Source: VFKI01 sp033762075 | Lineage (GTDB): Bacteria; Pseudomonadota; Gammaproteobacteria; DSM-16500 | Assembly (NCBI GenBank): GCA_033762075.1 | Contig: JANRLY010000023.1 | Coordinates: 1-64,000 of the forward strand | Direction of reading: 5' to 3' | DNA: 64,000 bases | Part shown: positions 44,700 through 53,580 of the stretch, piece after piece | How positions within the stretch are numbered: the first letter of the stretch is position 1 | Layout: every line of letters starts with the position of its first letter | Position numbers and translations under genes: made by a program | The notes under the pieces: model-generated | Told to the model about the DNA's origin: nothing | The model's database searches: none | The model's input: only the letters and a program-made list of their open reading frames with translations

Positions 44700-45446
44700 C
44701 TACAGCAAATACTGCCCACCATTAATCGTAATATTTGAGCCTGTAATAAAACTACTTTCTTGTGAGGCTAAAAAAACCACGACGCGCGCGACTTCAGCGG
44801 GTCTACCTAAACGTCCAACGGGAATTTCATTAATAATTTTTTCGCGAATGGGCTCTGGGACTGACATTACCATTTCCGTTTCAATATAACCTGGTGAAAC
44901 GGTATTGACTGTGATGCCTCGATTTGCAACTTCCTGTGCAAGACTTTTTGTGAATCCATGAATGCCCGCTTTTGACGCTGCATAATTGGATTGACCGCGC
45001 TGGCCCTTTTGCCCATTAATCGACGAAATATTAATGATGCGGCCGTAGTGACGGTTGATCATTCCATTAATTGCGTGACGTGTGATATTAAAAATACCAT
45101 CGAGGTTTGTCTTTAAGACATCTTGCCATTGTTCGAGTTTCATCTTACTGAGTGAAACGTCGCGGGTGATACCTGCATTATTAACTAAGATATCAATCGC
45201 GCCATATTCGGATTCAATTTCTTTGACTAATTGTTCGCAAAGAGTAAAGTCTGTGACATCCACATATTTAATCGCAATATCAAAGCCTAATTTTCTTTGT
45301 TCTGCTTGCCATGTACGTGCGGAGTCATGATCACCATTACGGTGGTAGGTTGCAATCACGCGGGTTTCTTTGCGACAGAAATGCTGGCAAATGGCCGTGC
45401 CAATGCCACCTGCTCCTCCCGTGACGAGTACTACATGGTTTTTCAT
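44700..45446 (-). CDS. phaB: acetoacetyl-CoA reductase (SDR family)
   Basis: A 248-residue short-chain dehydrogenase. It has the cofactor motif TGGAGGIGTAI (about 8-18), NNAGITRD, the catalytic Ser in ISSINGQKGQRGQ and the YxxxK pair in YAASKAG, then SPGYIETEM, and ends in NGGQYLL, the C-terminal pattern of PhaB/PhbB rather than FabG. PhaB reduces acetoacetyl-CoA to (R)-3-hydroxybutyryl-CoA with NADPH for polyhydroxybutyrate storage. ATG 45446 is preferred (GGGAG upstream) over an in-frame ATG at 45476. It lies 69 bp downstream of lpxH on the same strand. A FabG-like role cannot be wholly excluded. Confidence 0.85.
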   Translation of the reverse strand: MKNHVVLVTGGAGGIGTAICQHFCRKETRVIATYHRNGDHDSARTWQAEQRKLGFDIAIKYVDVTDFTLCEQLVKEIESEYGAIDILVNNAGITRDVSLSKMKLEQWQDVLKTNLDGIFNITRHAINGMINRHYGRIINISSINGQKGQRGQSNYAASKAGIHGFTKSLAQEVANRGITVNTVSPGYIETEMVMSVPEPIREKIINEIPVGRLGRPAEVARVVVFLASQESSFITGSNITINGGQYLL

Positions 45447-45515
45447 GAAGCATCTCCCATCTGTGTGTTTTCTCACAGATCTGAAATATTATCATGAGGA
45501 TGATTCCAACGAAGC

Positions 45516-46265
45516 TTAGAGGTTACCCGATAACGTTAGGGGTTTTCCCGAAGTGACGAAGGTTTGTGAGCCGTCTGGCTTGCAAAAAAAGGCGCCATCT
45601 TGCTCGTGCCAAGCAGGTAATACAATTCGAGTGGCAGGTTGTTGATTTAATAAAAAAGCATGGATGCCAGGGCGATGCGTATGACCATGAATTAATGTCT
45701 GTACGTGATGTTTTTCCATGACACGCAACACTTCTTCTGGTGTCACATCCATAATATTTTCAGCTTTAGTTTGTGTATGCATTTGACTAGCTTTGCGATA
45801 TCCCGTAGCAATTTTATTTCGCGCATTGCGCGATTTGAGTAAAAATAATTTTTTCACGAACCAATTCCGCGTTTTTTTGCGAAATTTTAAATAGGCAATA
45901 TCTTGCGTGCATAAAGTGTCGCCGTGCATTAGCAAAATACGTTTGCCATATAATTCGATGACACAAGGATCTTTTAGAAATATACAACCTGTCATCTTAA
46001 AAAAATTTTTACCCACCAAAAAATCACGGTTGCCATGCATGAAATATATTTTAAGTCCTTTGTCAGTGGCGCGTTTTAAAGCTTGAATCACAGTATCATC
46101 TGCATCTGTGGTGGCATCATCACCAATCCAAACATCAAAAAAATCACCAAGAATATAAAGCGTTTCTAGTTGAGTCGTGTAGGTTTCTAAGAAATTTAAA
46201 AACAGCGCGATCATTTCTGGATGATTAGATGAAAGATGTAAATCAGAGATAAACGCGGTTGCCAT
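45516..46265 (-). CDS. lpxH: UDP-2,3-diacylglucosamine diphosphatase
   Basis: A 249-residue calcineurin-like phosphoesterase that cleaves UDP-2,3-diacylglucosamine to lipid X in lipid A synthesis, at the inner face of the cytoplasmic membrane. Metal-ligand motifs occur in order: SDLHL (7-11), GDFFDVWIGDD, MHGNRDF, LMHGD and HGHTHRP. Length is typical of LpxH (about 240). Its presence indicates a lipid A-bearing gammaproteobacterium. It diverges from the unknown gene at 46385 and phaB lies downstream. Confidence 0.95.
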   Translation of the reverse strand: MATAFISDLHLSSNHPEMIALFLNFLETYTTQLETLYILGDFFDVWIGDDATTDADDTVIQALKRATDKGLKIYFMHGNRDFLVGKNFFKMTGCIFLKDPCVIELYGKRILLMHGDTLCTQDIAYLKFRKKTRNWFVKKLFLLKSRNARNKIATGYRKASQMHTQTKAENIMDVTPEEVLRVMEKHHVQTLIHGHTHRPGIHAFLLNQQPATRIVLPAWHEQDGAFFCKPDGSQTFVTSGKPLTLSGNL

Positions 46266-46384
46266 AAGACTGCCATACTGTAATACGAAATTGGAGTTGC
46301 ATTATATGCTAGTTGCATTGTTAGAAAATAGACCTTATAACTTATACTTATGGAATACACCTCTGCGCTGAACGGGAGGCAAAT

Positions 46385-46918
46385 ATGGCAATACTCACGC
46401 AATCTACTGGAACTGCACTCTGGTTGCAGGTTGTCCATGAGGCTGAAACAACTTCCGCCATTGCTCTTGCGCCTGATCTTGAATCCTATTTAGTGTTCTT
46501 GTTGATGCGTTATATCAAACAGCCTGAGCTTCTCACACGAGCTGTCGCAACGGCATTTTTAGAGGGCTTGCATCTGACGCCTCATCAACGAAATGCTGCG
46601 CTGCAAGGTGTTGGAGATCAATGTCTATTATTATCAGGACTTTACCCAGATATTGCCAAAAAAAGACAGGTAAGCATCGGGTATTTCGTTAACCTGGGCC
46701 GCACAGCCTATCATGGGATATCGTTGCATGATAAGGATCTTTATGCCCTTCTAGGGCAGCATTTTGTTACTCTTATGGATGTCCTTCAGTCTATCCGCCC
46801 GGACTCTGGATTATTACCTTTGGAAGCCTATGAGCTCTGGTCTGAGACAGGCAGCCAGCGTGCTTTTGCACTTCTTCGCCATTATTCAGACGCCATTCCC
46901 TTTTTAATCAAGAAATAG
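46385..46918 (+). CDS. conserved-looking hypothetical protein, 177 aa
   Basis: Not recognised with confidence. It is a compact, mostly helical soluble protein with no signal peptide, Leu-rich, with a FVNLGRTAYHGI segment near the middle (about 100-111) and a C-terminal YSDAIPFLIKK end. A strong GGGAGG site precedes the ATG. It diverges from lpxH; TTGTTA at 46318 and TATACT at 46343 could be a weak promoter with a 19-bp spacer. Its steady codon use and housekeeping neighbours (lpxH, adk) argue for a genuine, conserved gene; function unknown. Confidence 0.75.
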   Translation: MAILTQSTGTALWLQVVHEAETTSAIALAPDLESYLVFLLMRYIKQPELLTRAVATAFLEGLHLTPHQRNAALQGVGDQCLLLSGLYPDIAKKRQVSIGYFVNLGRTAYHGISLHDKDLYALLGQHFVTLMDVLQSIRPDSGLLPLEAYELWSETGSQRAFALLRHYSDAIPFLIKK

Positions 46919-47027
46919 CATATAAATCAATAAGTTAAAATAATTTTAATGACTGAGCATTAAAGACTAGCCATTTTCCTCATCTCTCCACTAAAATAGC
47001 CGCCTAAATGATAAAAGAGAGGTATAG

Positions 47028-47678
47028 ATGCGGCTGATTTTACTTGGACCCCCAGGTGTTGGAAAAGGAACGCAAGCAACTTTTATTCGAGAACGATTCC
47101 ATATTCCACAAATTTCAACAGGCGAAATGCTTCGTAAAGCGATTTCGAGTGATTCTCAATTGGGCCGACAAGTAAAACAAATTGTTGAGAGTGGCCATCT
47201 TGTTCCTGATGACATCATGATTGCTTTAGTGAAAGAACGCGTTCAATCTGAAGATTGCACCAATGGTTTTTTATTAGATGGTTTTCCGCGCACGATTCCG
47301 CAAGCTGAAGCGTTACAAGAAAATCATATCGATTTAGATTATGTGATTGAAATTCGCGTGCCTGATGAAAAAATTATTGAACGTTTGAGCGGACGTCGCG
47401 TCCACCCTGAATCAGGTCGTGTGTATCATATTTATTTTCAACCTCCCAAAGTTCAAAATGTGGATGATATTACTGGAGAGCCTTTAATCCAGAGACCAGA
47501 TGATCATGAAGAAACCATTCGTGAACGTTTAAATGTTTATCATCAACAAACAGAACCTTTAGTCGGTTATTACAAAAATCTTGCTGCAACTCAACAAAGA
47601 CCGCGCTATATTGTCGTCGATGGGGTAGGCAGCGTAGAAGCTGTTAAACAAAAAATGTTTTTATTAATAAATCCCTAA
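47028..47678 (+). CDS. adk: adenylate kinase
   Basis: A 216-residue long-form adenylate kinase interconverting ATP+AMP and 2 ADP. P-loop GPPGVGKGT (7-15), the AMP-binding region QISTGEMLR, NGFLLDGFPRT, and the LID domain GRRVHPESGRVYHIYF followed by DDITGEPLIQRPDDHEETI are all intact. The LID lacks zinc cysteines and has the His/Ser/Asp type usual in gammaproteobacteria. A purine-rich AGAGAGG ribosome site precedes the ATG. The DUF2147 gene follows after 19 bp. Confidence 0.97.
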   Translation: MRLILLGPPGVGKGTQATFIRERFHIPQISTGEMLRKAISSDSQLGRQVKQIVESGHLVPDDIMIALVKERVQSEDCTNGFLLDGFPRTIPQAEALQENHIDLDYVIEIRVPDEKIIERLSGRRVHPESGRVYHIYFQPPKVQNVDDITGEPLIQRPDDHEETIRERLNVYHQQTEPLVGYYKNLAATQQRPRYIVVDGVGSVEAVKQKMFLLINP

Positions 47679-47697
47679 CTTTCTCATGGAGGAACAC

Positions 47698-48171
47698 ATG
47701 TCATCTTATAAAAAATTTTTCATGTTCGTTTTTATTTTTTTAATGGGCTTGACGCGGGTTTTCGCAGTTTCAAATGATGCGACGCCGATTGGTTATTGGA
47801 AAACAATTGACGACGTCACAGGTAAACCTAAAAGCATTATTCAAATCTGGAAAACTAGCGACCACATTTTAATGGGTAAAGTCATTCACATTTATCCTAA
47901 ACCAGGCGAAGATCAAACCAAACGTTGCGATGCTTGTCAGGGTGCGTTGCATAACCAGCCTGTGGTTGGGATGGTTATTTTGTCCGGCTTAAAATCAGAA
48001 ACAAAACAATGGGGCCATGGCCGCATTCTTGATCCAGAAAATGGCAAAACCTACAGTTGCTCATTGCGTGTGAGTGAAAATGGTGCAAAACTGAATGTAC
48101 ACGGTTACATTGGTATTCCCTTATTTGGTCGCTCACAAACATGGGAACGTGTTGACCAAATGACTGGGTAA
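47698..48171 (+). CDS. DUF2147 exported protein
   Basis: A 157-residue exported protein: signal peptide about 1-24 (LTRVFA end), then a DUF2147 domain with GYWKTIDDVTGKPKSIIQIW, a CDACQG pair of cysteines, and GHGRILDPENGKTYSC, ending RSQTWERVDQ. The family is a periplasmic/secreted beta-barrel-like domain of unknown role, common in proteobacteria. ATG 47698 is preferred over the in-frame ATG 47686 because GGAGGA lies at 47688-47693. It directly follows adk. Confidence 0.85.
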   Translation: MSSYKKFFMFVFIFLMGLTRVFAVSNDATPIGYWKTIDDVTGKPKSIIQIWKTSDHILMGKVIHIYPKPGEDQTKRCDACQGALHNQPVVGMVILSGLKSETKQWGHGRILDPENGKTYSCSLRVSENGAKLNVHGYIGIPLFGRSQTWERVDQMTG

Positions 48172-48234
48172 ATTTATAGCTATTCGGGGAACATTGGGTA
48201 GTTCCAATGCGTTATGGACAAGGAGGTCCAACGA

Positions 48235-49122
48235 ATGCTCTCAGATACACGTCCGCATACCATCACAATACAATTTTGGGGTGTGCGCGGGACTTTGCCT
48301 GTGCCCGGGAAAAAATCAATTCGTTATGGCGGCAATACAAATTGCATGACTCTCAAGCTTGACGACAAAGAATATTTAATCTTTGATGCGGGCACTGGCA
48401 TTAAAGAATTTTCAAATTTTCTTGTGCAAAATAATCATTTTCCACTCAAAGCAAAATTTTTCATTTCCCATCCGCATTATGATCATATTCAAGGATTACC
48501 TTTCTTTGTGCCATTGTACATGAAAGGTAATCATTTTGAATTTTATGGCGCGGTGCATGGCGGTAAAAATATTAAAGAACTTATTGCAGGGCAAATGGAT
48601 AGTATTTATTTTCCAGTGACCATCTCAGAATTTTCATCTGATATACAATTTCGTACGTTGGCAGAAGAAAGTTTTACGATAGATGATGTCCATGTTCAAA
48701 CGATATATATGCAACATCCTGGCACATGTTTGGGTTATCGTATTCAATATCATGGACGAGTTCTTTGTTATGTGACTGACAATGAATTATTTTTAAAAAA
48801 TTCTCCTCAATTTGAAGCTGCTCAAGATGAAAAGCTCATTCAATTTATTAAAAATGCTGATGTTGTCATGATGGATACGACTTATACAGATACAGAATAT
48901 TTAGCGAAAGTAGGTTGGGGGCATTCTTGTTTGACGCGCGCAGTTGAAATTGCTGACAAAGCTAATGTGCAATTGCTTTGTTTGCATCACCATGACCCAG
49001 AACAAAATGATAAAGATATTGATCAAAAACTCAAGCAAGCTAAACAAATATTAAAATCACTGAAATCAAAAACAAGAGCCATTGCGCCGCGCGAAGGCGA
49101 AGAAATTATTTTAAACATTTAA
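48235..49122 (+). CDS. MBL-fold metallo-hydrolase
   Basis: A 295-residue metallo-beta-lactamase-fold hydrolase. The N-terminal FWGVRGTLPVPG and RYGGNTNC motifs and the metal motif SHPHYDHIQGLPF mark the RNase Z/PhnP-like branch; later ligands appear as MQHPGTCLGYRI, VTDNE, MMDTTYTDTEY and LLCLHHHDPEQ. The substrate (phosphodiester, cyclic nucleotide or other) is unknown. ATG 48235 is chosen because a perfect AAGGAGGT sits at 48220-48227; an in-frame ATG at 48214 lies upstream of that site. No partner gene follows. Confidence 0.88.
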   Translation: MLSDTRPHTITIQFWGVRGTLPVPGKKSIRYGGNTNCMTLKLDDKEYLIFDAGTGIKEFSNFLVQNNHFPLKAKFFISHPHYDHIQGLPFFVPLYMKGNHFEFYGAVHGGKNIKELIAGQMDSIYFPVTISEFSSDIQFRTLAEESFTIDDVHVQTIYMQHPGTCLGYRIQYHGRVLCYVTDNELFLKNSPQFEAAQDEKLIQFIKNADVVMMDTTYTDTEYLAKVGWGHSCLTRAVEIADKANVQLLCLHHHDPEQNDKDIDQKLKQAKQILKSLKSKTRAIAPREGEEIILNI

Positions 49123-49155
49123 TTGTTTGATAACCATCACAGTGTTGCTTAGGAT

Positions 49156-49250
49156 GTCATTGCGAGGCTACGAAGTGTTTAGCCGTGGCAATCTAGTTTT
49201 TAAATATATGGATTGCCACGCCAAAACGCTAACGCTGACTCGTAATGACG
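49156..49250. repeat. imperfect inverted repeat, intergenic
   Basis: GTCATTGCGAGGCTACGAAG begins an arm ending in CGTGGCAATC (49156-49193) whose imperfect reverse complement runs from GATTGCCACG at 49211 to CGTAATGAC near 49249. The outer and inner ends match best. This is the common 'GTCATTGCGAG...GTGGCAATC' type of dispersed bacterial repeat, a different family from the CCCGCG one. Confidence 0.75.
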
Positions 49251-49303
49251 AGTTTCTGTTGCAAGCTGCGTGATTAGTAATAACAGGTATCTGTGAAGTT
49301 ATC

Positions 49304-49696
49304 TTATTTTTTATTTAAAAAAGACTGCCACAAAGCAACATTGCTTTCCATCATTTTTTGGAAAACGTTTTGATAGTCATCCTGATTTTCATTGAAATAG
49401 GATAATCCCTTTTCAAAAAAGTCACGCATCGCATTTTGTAACGGATTACCATAAAAACGAATGATATTTTCTAATAAGATCGTTGTAAAAAAAGGCTGTG
49501 TGGTGGATTCTTGTTCGTGGATAATTTGTAACAATACGTGATTGGTGACATCTTCTTTTGTGCGAGAATCGACAACTTGAAAAGGAATATGTTGGACAAC
49601 CAATAGGCGAATTTCATCTAAAGTAATATAACAACTGGATTCTGTGTCATATAAACGACGATTAGGATATTTTTTAATAATGCGTTTCATCGTCAT
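49304..49696 (-). CDS. phaR: polyhydroxyalkanoate synthesis regulator
   Basis: A 130-residue PhaR. The N-terminal DNA-binding PHB_acc domain begins RIIKKYPNRRLYDTESSCYI (5-24) and continues with ITLDEIRLLV and VDSRTKEDVTNHVLLQII; the C-terminal part (ENIIRFYGNPLQNAMRDFFEKG) matches the PHB accumulation region. PhaR represses phasin and PHA genes and senses PHA granules. It is short (some homologues exceed 180 residues). With phaB 4 kb away it points to PHA metabolism, though phaC and phasin genes are not in the window. Confidence 0.9.
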   Translation of the reverse strand: MTMKRIIKKYPNRRLYDTESSCYITLDEIRLLVVQHIPFQVVDSRTKEDVTNHVLLQIIHEQESTTQPFFTTILLENIIRFYGNPLQNAMRDFFEKGLSYFNENQDDYQNVFQKMMESNVALWQSFLNKK

Positions 49697-49713
49697 CGTG
49701 TCAGTTAACCTAT

Positions 49714-49784
49714 TTTTGTAGAGGCGACCGGCGGTCGCCCAGAGAAATAATTAAAGCGGGCGACCGCCGGTCGCCCCTACAAAA
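49714..49784. repeat. GC-rich inverted repeat
   Basis: Arms of 27 bases (49714-49740 and 49758-49784) match with one mismatch. The core is GGCGACCGGCGGTCGCCC, itself a palindrome, and each arm ends in TTTTGTAG. The arms are about 70% GC in a 35-40% GC setting, typical of a dispersed element. It lies between phaR and pstS, 100 bp upstream of the pstS start. Confidence 0.85.
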
Positions 49785-49884
49785 CCGTATTTTATCTCAC
49801 AACGTTAAAAAAGAACATAAAAACACCGTGCCTTTTTCATTTCCTCTCGTTACACTATGCATCCCTATCTGGAGAAACCTTTCT

Positions 49885-50898
49885 ATGTCGACTCTGCAAA
49901 AATTTTTTCTGTTAGGTTGTTTATTATTCTCTTCTTTTGCAAAAGCAGATGTCTCACAAATCACCGGTGCAGGCGCAACATTCCCTTATCCTATTTATGC
50001 TAAGTGGGCCGAGGCATGGTATGCAACATCTAATGTTGCTTTGAATTATCAACCGATTGGTTCCGGTGGCGGCATTCGACAAATTGAAGCGGGTACTGTC
50101 GATTTTGGTGCTTCAGATTTACCATTAGATTCTGCTGCATTAAAAGAAAAAGGTTTGATGCAATTCCCTGCCATTATTGGCGCTGTTGTACCAGTGATTC
50201 ATTTAGACGGCGTGCCTAATAATCAACTAAAACTCAATGGTGACGTGCTTGCAAAAATTTGGTTAGGTAAAATTACCCATTGGAATGATCCTGCAATTAT
50301 TGCATTAAATCCTACACTTCATTTACCTGATAAAAATATTACGGTTGTGCATCGTTCAGATGGTTCAGGCACGACTTATCTTTTCACGGATTATTTAGCA
50401 AAGGTGAATGAAGATTGGAAAAAAAATATTGGCACTAGCACAGCCGTGAACTGGCCTGTCGGCGTGGGTGGTAAAGGCAACGAAGGTGTTGCTGCTTATG
50501 TACAGCGTATCGATGGTGCAATTGGTTATGTCGAGTTTGCTTATGCTAAGCAAAACCAACTAAGTTATATTCAATTGCAAAATCATGACGGTCAATTTGT
50601 TTCTCCTTCGTTGCAGAGTTTTTCTGATGCAGCAGCGCATGCCAATTGGTCAGAAAAAAATAATTTTGCTGAAGTATTGACCGATGTTCCAGGTGCAAAT
50701 AGTTGGCCGATCACCGGCGCTAGTTTTATTTTATTAAAAACACATTCAAAAAATATTCCACAAGTACAATCTGTTTTGGCGTTTTTTGATTGGGCTTGGC
50801 TACATGGAGGAGAGACTGCTGTTCAATTAGATTATGTTCCTTTAACGCAAGACACGATTAAACATATTCATGAAGCGTGGAAGTCAGAGATTCAATAA
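49885..50898 (+). CDS. pstS: phosphate ABC transporter substrate-binding protein
   Basis: A 337-residue periplasmic phosphate-binding protein with signal peptide (about 1-21, ending FAKA). It shows ITGAGATFPYPIY (phosphate-binding loop), GSGGGIRQIEAGTVDFGASD, and VHRSDGSGTTYLFTDYL, all typical of PstS. ATG 49885 with GGAG at 49871-49874 gives a normal signal peptide; the frame is open from 49828. The stop TAA overlaps the pstC ATG by one base. No clear Pho box was found upstream. Confidence 0.94.
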   Translation: MSTLQKFFLLGCLLFSSFAKADVSQITGAGATFPYPIYAKWAEAWYATSNVALNYQPIGSGGGIRQIEAGTVDFGASDLPLDSAALKEKGLMQFPAIIGAVVPVIHLDGVPNNQLKLNGDVLAKIWLGKITHWNDPAIIALNPTLHLPDKNITVVHRSDGSGTTYLFTDYLAKVNEDWKKNIGTSTAVNWPVGVGGKGNEGVAAYVQRIDGAIGYVEFAYAKQNQLSYIQLQNHDGQFVSPSLQSFSDAAAHANWSEKNNFAEVLTDVPGANSWPITGASFILLKTHSKNIPQVQSVLAFFDWAWLHGGETAVQLDYVPLTQDTIKHIHEAWKSEIQ

Positions 50899-51827
50899 TG
50901 TTTGCTAGACAACGACGCTTTGACAAACTGTATCTAGCCTTAACAACATTTTCAGCTTGGTTTGTTTTATTTATATTTATTGCCATGCTGTTTATTCTTG
51001 TAAAAGGCAGTTTGCCTGCATGGCACGCTTTTGGTCTGCATTTTTTTACACAATCAACGTGGAATCCTGTCACTGAACAATTCGGCGCATTAGGTCCTAT
51101 CGTCGGTACACTCATCACTTCATTGATCGCTTTATTGATCGGCGTACCTGTGAGTTTTGGTATTGCTGTTTTTTTAACGGCGATTGCTCCTCAATGGTTG
51201 CGACAGCCATTGCGCATTGCTATTGAATTATTAGCAGGTATTCCAAGTATCATTTATGGCATGTGGGGTTTATTTATTTTTGCGCCTTTTTTCTCAACAC
51301 ATGTCGAACAACAATTATCTAATCATTTGTCTAACATTCCTTTGATCGGTGTTTTGTTTTCTGGCGCACCAATGGGTATCGATGTTTTAACTGCGGGTAT
51401 TATTTTAGGCATTATGATTATTCCGTTTATGGCATCAGTGATGCGCGATGTTTTTGAAATTGTGCCAGACATTTTAAAAGAATCTGCTTACGCTTTAGGC
51501 GCGACAACCTGGGAAGTCATTTGGCGAATTGTTTTACCTTATGCACGTGTCGGTGTCAGTGGCGGCATTATGCTTGGATTAGGGCGAGCACTCGGCGAAA
51601 CCATGGCTGTTGCATTTGTCATTGGAAATTCACACATATTGAGTGCTTCACTTCTTCAACCCGGCACGACAATTTCAGCTGTGTTAGCCAATGAATTTAC
51701 AGAAGCAGTCAGTCCCACATATCTTTCTGCATTAATCGAGCTGGGACTCATTTTATTTATGATTACTGTCGTTGTGATTGTATTATCAAAATATTTATTG
51801 CGTCGTCTCAGTCAGCAAGTGAGGTAA
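50898..51827 (+). CDS. pstC: phosphate ABC transporter permease PstC
   Basis: A 309-residue inner-membrane permease with about six helices and the ABC permease EAA-like loop (KESAYALGATTWEVIWRIVLP) before a GLGRALGETMAV segment characteristic of PstC. The start ATG at 50898 overlaps the pstS stop (TAATG), indicating tight coupling; pstA follows after 1 bp. Together with PstA it forms the phosphate channel of the Pst importer. Confidence 0.94.
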   Translation: MFARQRRFDKLYLALTTFSAWFVLFIFIAMLFILVKGSLPAWHAFGLHFFTQSTWNPVTEQFGALGPIVGTLITSLIALLIGVPVSFGIAVFLTAIAPQWLRQPLRIAIELLAGIPSIIYGMWGLFIFAPFFSTHVEQQLSNHLSNIPLIGVLFSGAPMGIDVLTAGIILGIMIIPFMASVMRDVFEIVPDILKESAYALGATTWEVIWRIVLPYARVGVSGGIMLGLGRALGETMAVAFVIGNSHILSASLLQPGTTISAVLANEFTEAVSPTYLSALIELGLILFMITVVVIVLSKYLLRRLSQQVR

Positions 51828-51828
51828 T

Positions 51829-52677
51829 GTGCAAAAACGCATTTATTTAAAAAGACGCTTGATGAATTTTTTTCAACTCAGTTTAGCTACGTTGCTTACT
51901 GCGTTTGCGGTCTTTTGGCTCATTTGGATTTTGCTCGCGCTCGTGATGAAGGGGCTGCCTGGATTTCATTTTTCTCTCTTTACTTCTATCACGCGTTCAC
52001 CAGGTGGGCAGGGTGGATTGCTCAATGCCATCGTTGGTAGTTTTTTGTTGACAGGCTATGCTCTATTGATTGGTGTGCCGATTGGATTGTTGACGGGCGT
52101 TTGGTTAGCAGAAGCCGGACGATATACATATGCCGCACATTTTGTGCGAATTGTGAATGATATCTTACTCAGCGCACCATCAATCATTATTGGTTTATTT
52201 ATTTATACTATTTATGTTGCTCGCGTCGGACATTTTTCCGGTTGGGCAGGGGCATTTGCATTAGCGGTGATTGTGATTCCTGTCATTATGCGTACAACGG
52301 AAGATATGTTTTTGTTAATACCCGTGACATTACGTGAAGCGGCAGCAGCATTAGGTGCGCCGCGTTGGAAGGTCACGACTTTTATTTTGTTACGTGTTGC
52401 GCGCACAGGGATTTTAACTGGGATTTTACTCGCACTTGCGCGTATCAGTGGTGAAACTGCGCCATTATTATTTACTGCACTCAATAATCCATTTTGGAGC
52501 ACTGACATGCAGCGACCGATTGCTAATTTACCTTCCGTGATTTTTCAATATGTCATGAGCCCCTATGCTGATTGGCATCAACTCGCATGGACAGGTGCAT
52601 TACTGATTACGATTTGGATTCTCTGTATTAATATTATTGTGCGAGTTGGGTTTAGACAAAAGCCGCCATTACATTAG
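51829..52677 (+). CDS. pstA: phosphate ABC transporter permease PstA
   Basis: A 282-residue permease starting at GTG 51829, one base after the pstC stop. It has about six membrane helices, the PstA marker SITRSPGGQGGLLNAIVGS (about 50-68), the EAA-like loop REAAAALGAPRWKVTTFI, and the ARISGETAPLLFTALNN motif specific to PstA. It partners PstC in the phosphate channel. PstB follows after 8 bp. Confidence 0.94.
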   Translation: MQKRIYLKRRLMNFFQLSLATLLTAFAVFWLIWILLALVMKGLPGFHFSLFTSITRSPGGQGGLLNAIVGSFLLTGYALLIGVPIGLLTGVWLAEAGRYTYAAHFVRIVNDILLSAPSIIIGLFIYTIYVARVGHFSGWAGAFALAVIVIPVIMRTTEDMFLLIPVTLREAAAALGAPRWKVTTFILLRVARTGILTGILLALARISGETAPLLFTALNNPFWSTDMQRPIANLPSVIFQYVMSPYADWHQLAWTGALLITIWILCINIIVRVGFRQKPPLH

Positions 52678-52685
52678 AGGAATTT

Positions 52686-53444
52686 ATGTCAGATATTAAA
52701 ATACATGTGGATCATCTTAATTTTTACTACGGACATTTTCAGGCTTTAAAAAATATTAGTTTTGATATTCTAGAGCATAAAGTGACTGCTTTTATTGGCC
52801 CTTCAGGTTGTGGTAAATCCACTTTATTGCGCACTATGAATCGTATTTATTCGTTATATCCCAATCAACGTGCTTTGGGTAAAATTTTATTAGATCAAAA
52901 AAATATTTTAGATCCCACGGTCGATCTGAATCAATTACGTCGCCGTGTTGGAATGGTTTTTCAAAAACCTACACCCTTTCCTATGTCGATTTTTAATAAT
53001 GTTGCATTTGGGGTCAAACTTTACGAAAAACTAAATCGTGATGAAATGCACGCGCGCGTCGAATGGGCCTTGGAAAAAGCTGCTCTTTGGAATGAAGTTA
53101 AAAATAAATTATCAGAAAGTGGGTTAAGTTTATCGGGCGGTCAGCAACAACGGCTCTGTATTGCACGCGCAATTGCAATTAAACCTGATGTGATTTTATT
53201 AGATGAGCCAACGTCTGCATTAGATCCCATTTCAACAGGTCATATTGAGGCGCTCATCGAAGAATTAAAAAATGAATACACAATTGCCATCGTGACCCAT
53301 AATATGCAACAAGCTTCACGTATTTCAGATTTTACAGCTTATATGTATTTGGGAGAACTCGTAGAGTACGGTGCAACATCACAGATTTTTAGTCAAGCAA
53401 AGTTGCAAGCCACACGCGATTATATTGCAGGGCGCTTTGGATAA
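52686..53444 (+). CDS. pstB: phosphate ABC transporter ATP-binding protein
   Basis: A 252-residue ABC ATPase energising phosphate import. Walker A GPSGCGKST (38-46), Q-loop FQKPTPFPMSI typical of PstB, signature LSGGQQQR, Walker B VILLDEPTSALDP and the switch His in IVTHNMQQA are all present. AGAGGAA lies upstream of the ATG. The operon ends here: a repeat-rich gap follows and phoU, phoB and phoR are not in the window. Confidence 0.96.
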   Translation: MSDIKIHVDHLNFYYGHFQALKNISFDILEHKVTAFIGPSGCGKSTLLRTMNRIYSLYPNQRALGKILLDQKNILDPTVDLNQLRRRVGMVFQKPTPFPMSIFNNVAFGVKLYEKLNRDEMHARVEWALEKAALWNEVKNKLSESGLSLSGGQQQRLCIARAIAIKPDVILLDEPTSALDPISTGHIEALIEELKNEYTIAIVTHNMQQASRISDFTAYMYLGELVEYGATSQIFSQAKLQATRDYIAGRFG

Positions 53445-53455
53445 GCTACGCCACT

Positions 53456-53575
53456 TTGGCGGCAAAGTAGGCCTTGTTGCATAAATCATAAAATCCTACT
53501 TGTCATTCCCGCGTAGGCGAGAATGACAATTATGCAACAACGCCAGCAAAGTTGAAACTTTCGTTTTGCCGCCAA
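53456..53575. repeat. nested composite inverted repeat downstream of pstB
   Basis: Three inverted pairs are nested: TTGGCGGCAAA/TTTGCCGCCAA (53456-53466 and 53565-53575), TTGTTGCATAA/TTATGCAACAA (53474-53484 and 53530-53540), and a central GTCATTCCCGCG hairpin (53502-53527) of the REP-like family. It could serve as a bidirectional terminator for pstB and the convergent gene at 53581, though no T-run is seen. It looks like a REP-like unit landed inside another repeat. Confidence 0.75.
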
Positions 53576-53580
53576 CTCGA

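Noticed and set aside
49785..49884. Pho box upstream of pstS
   Set aside because: No pair of CTGTCAT-like repeats at 11-bp spacing could be found.
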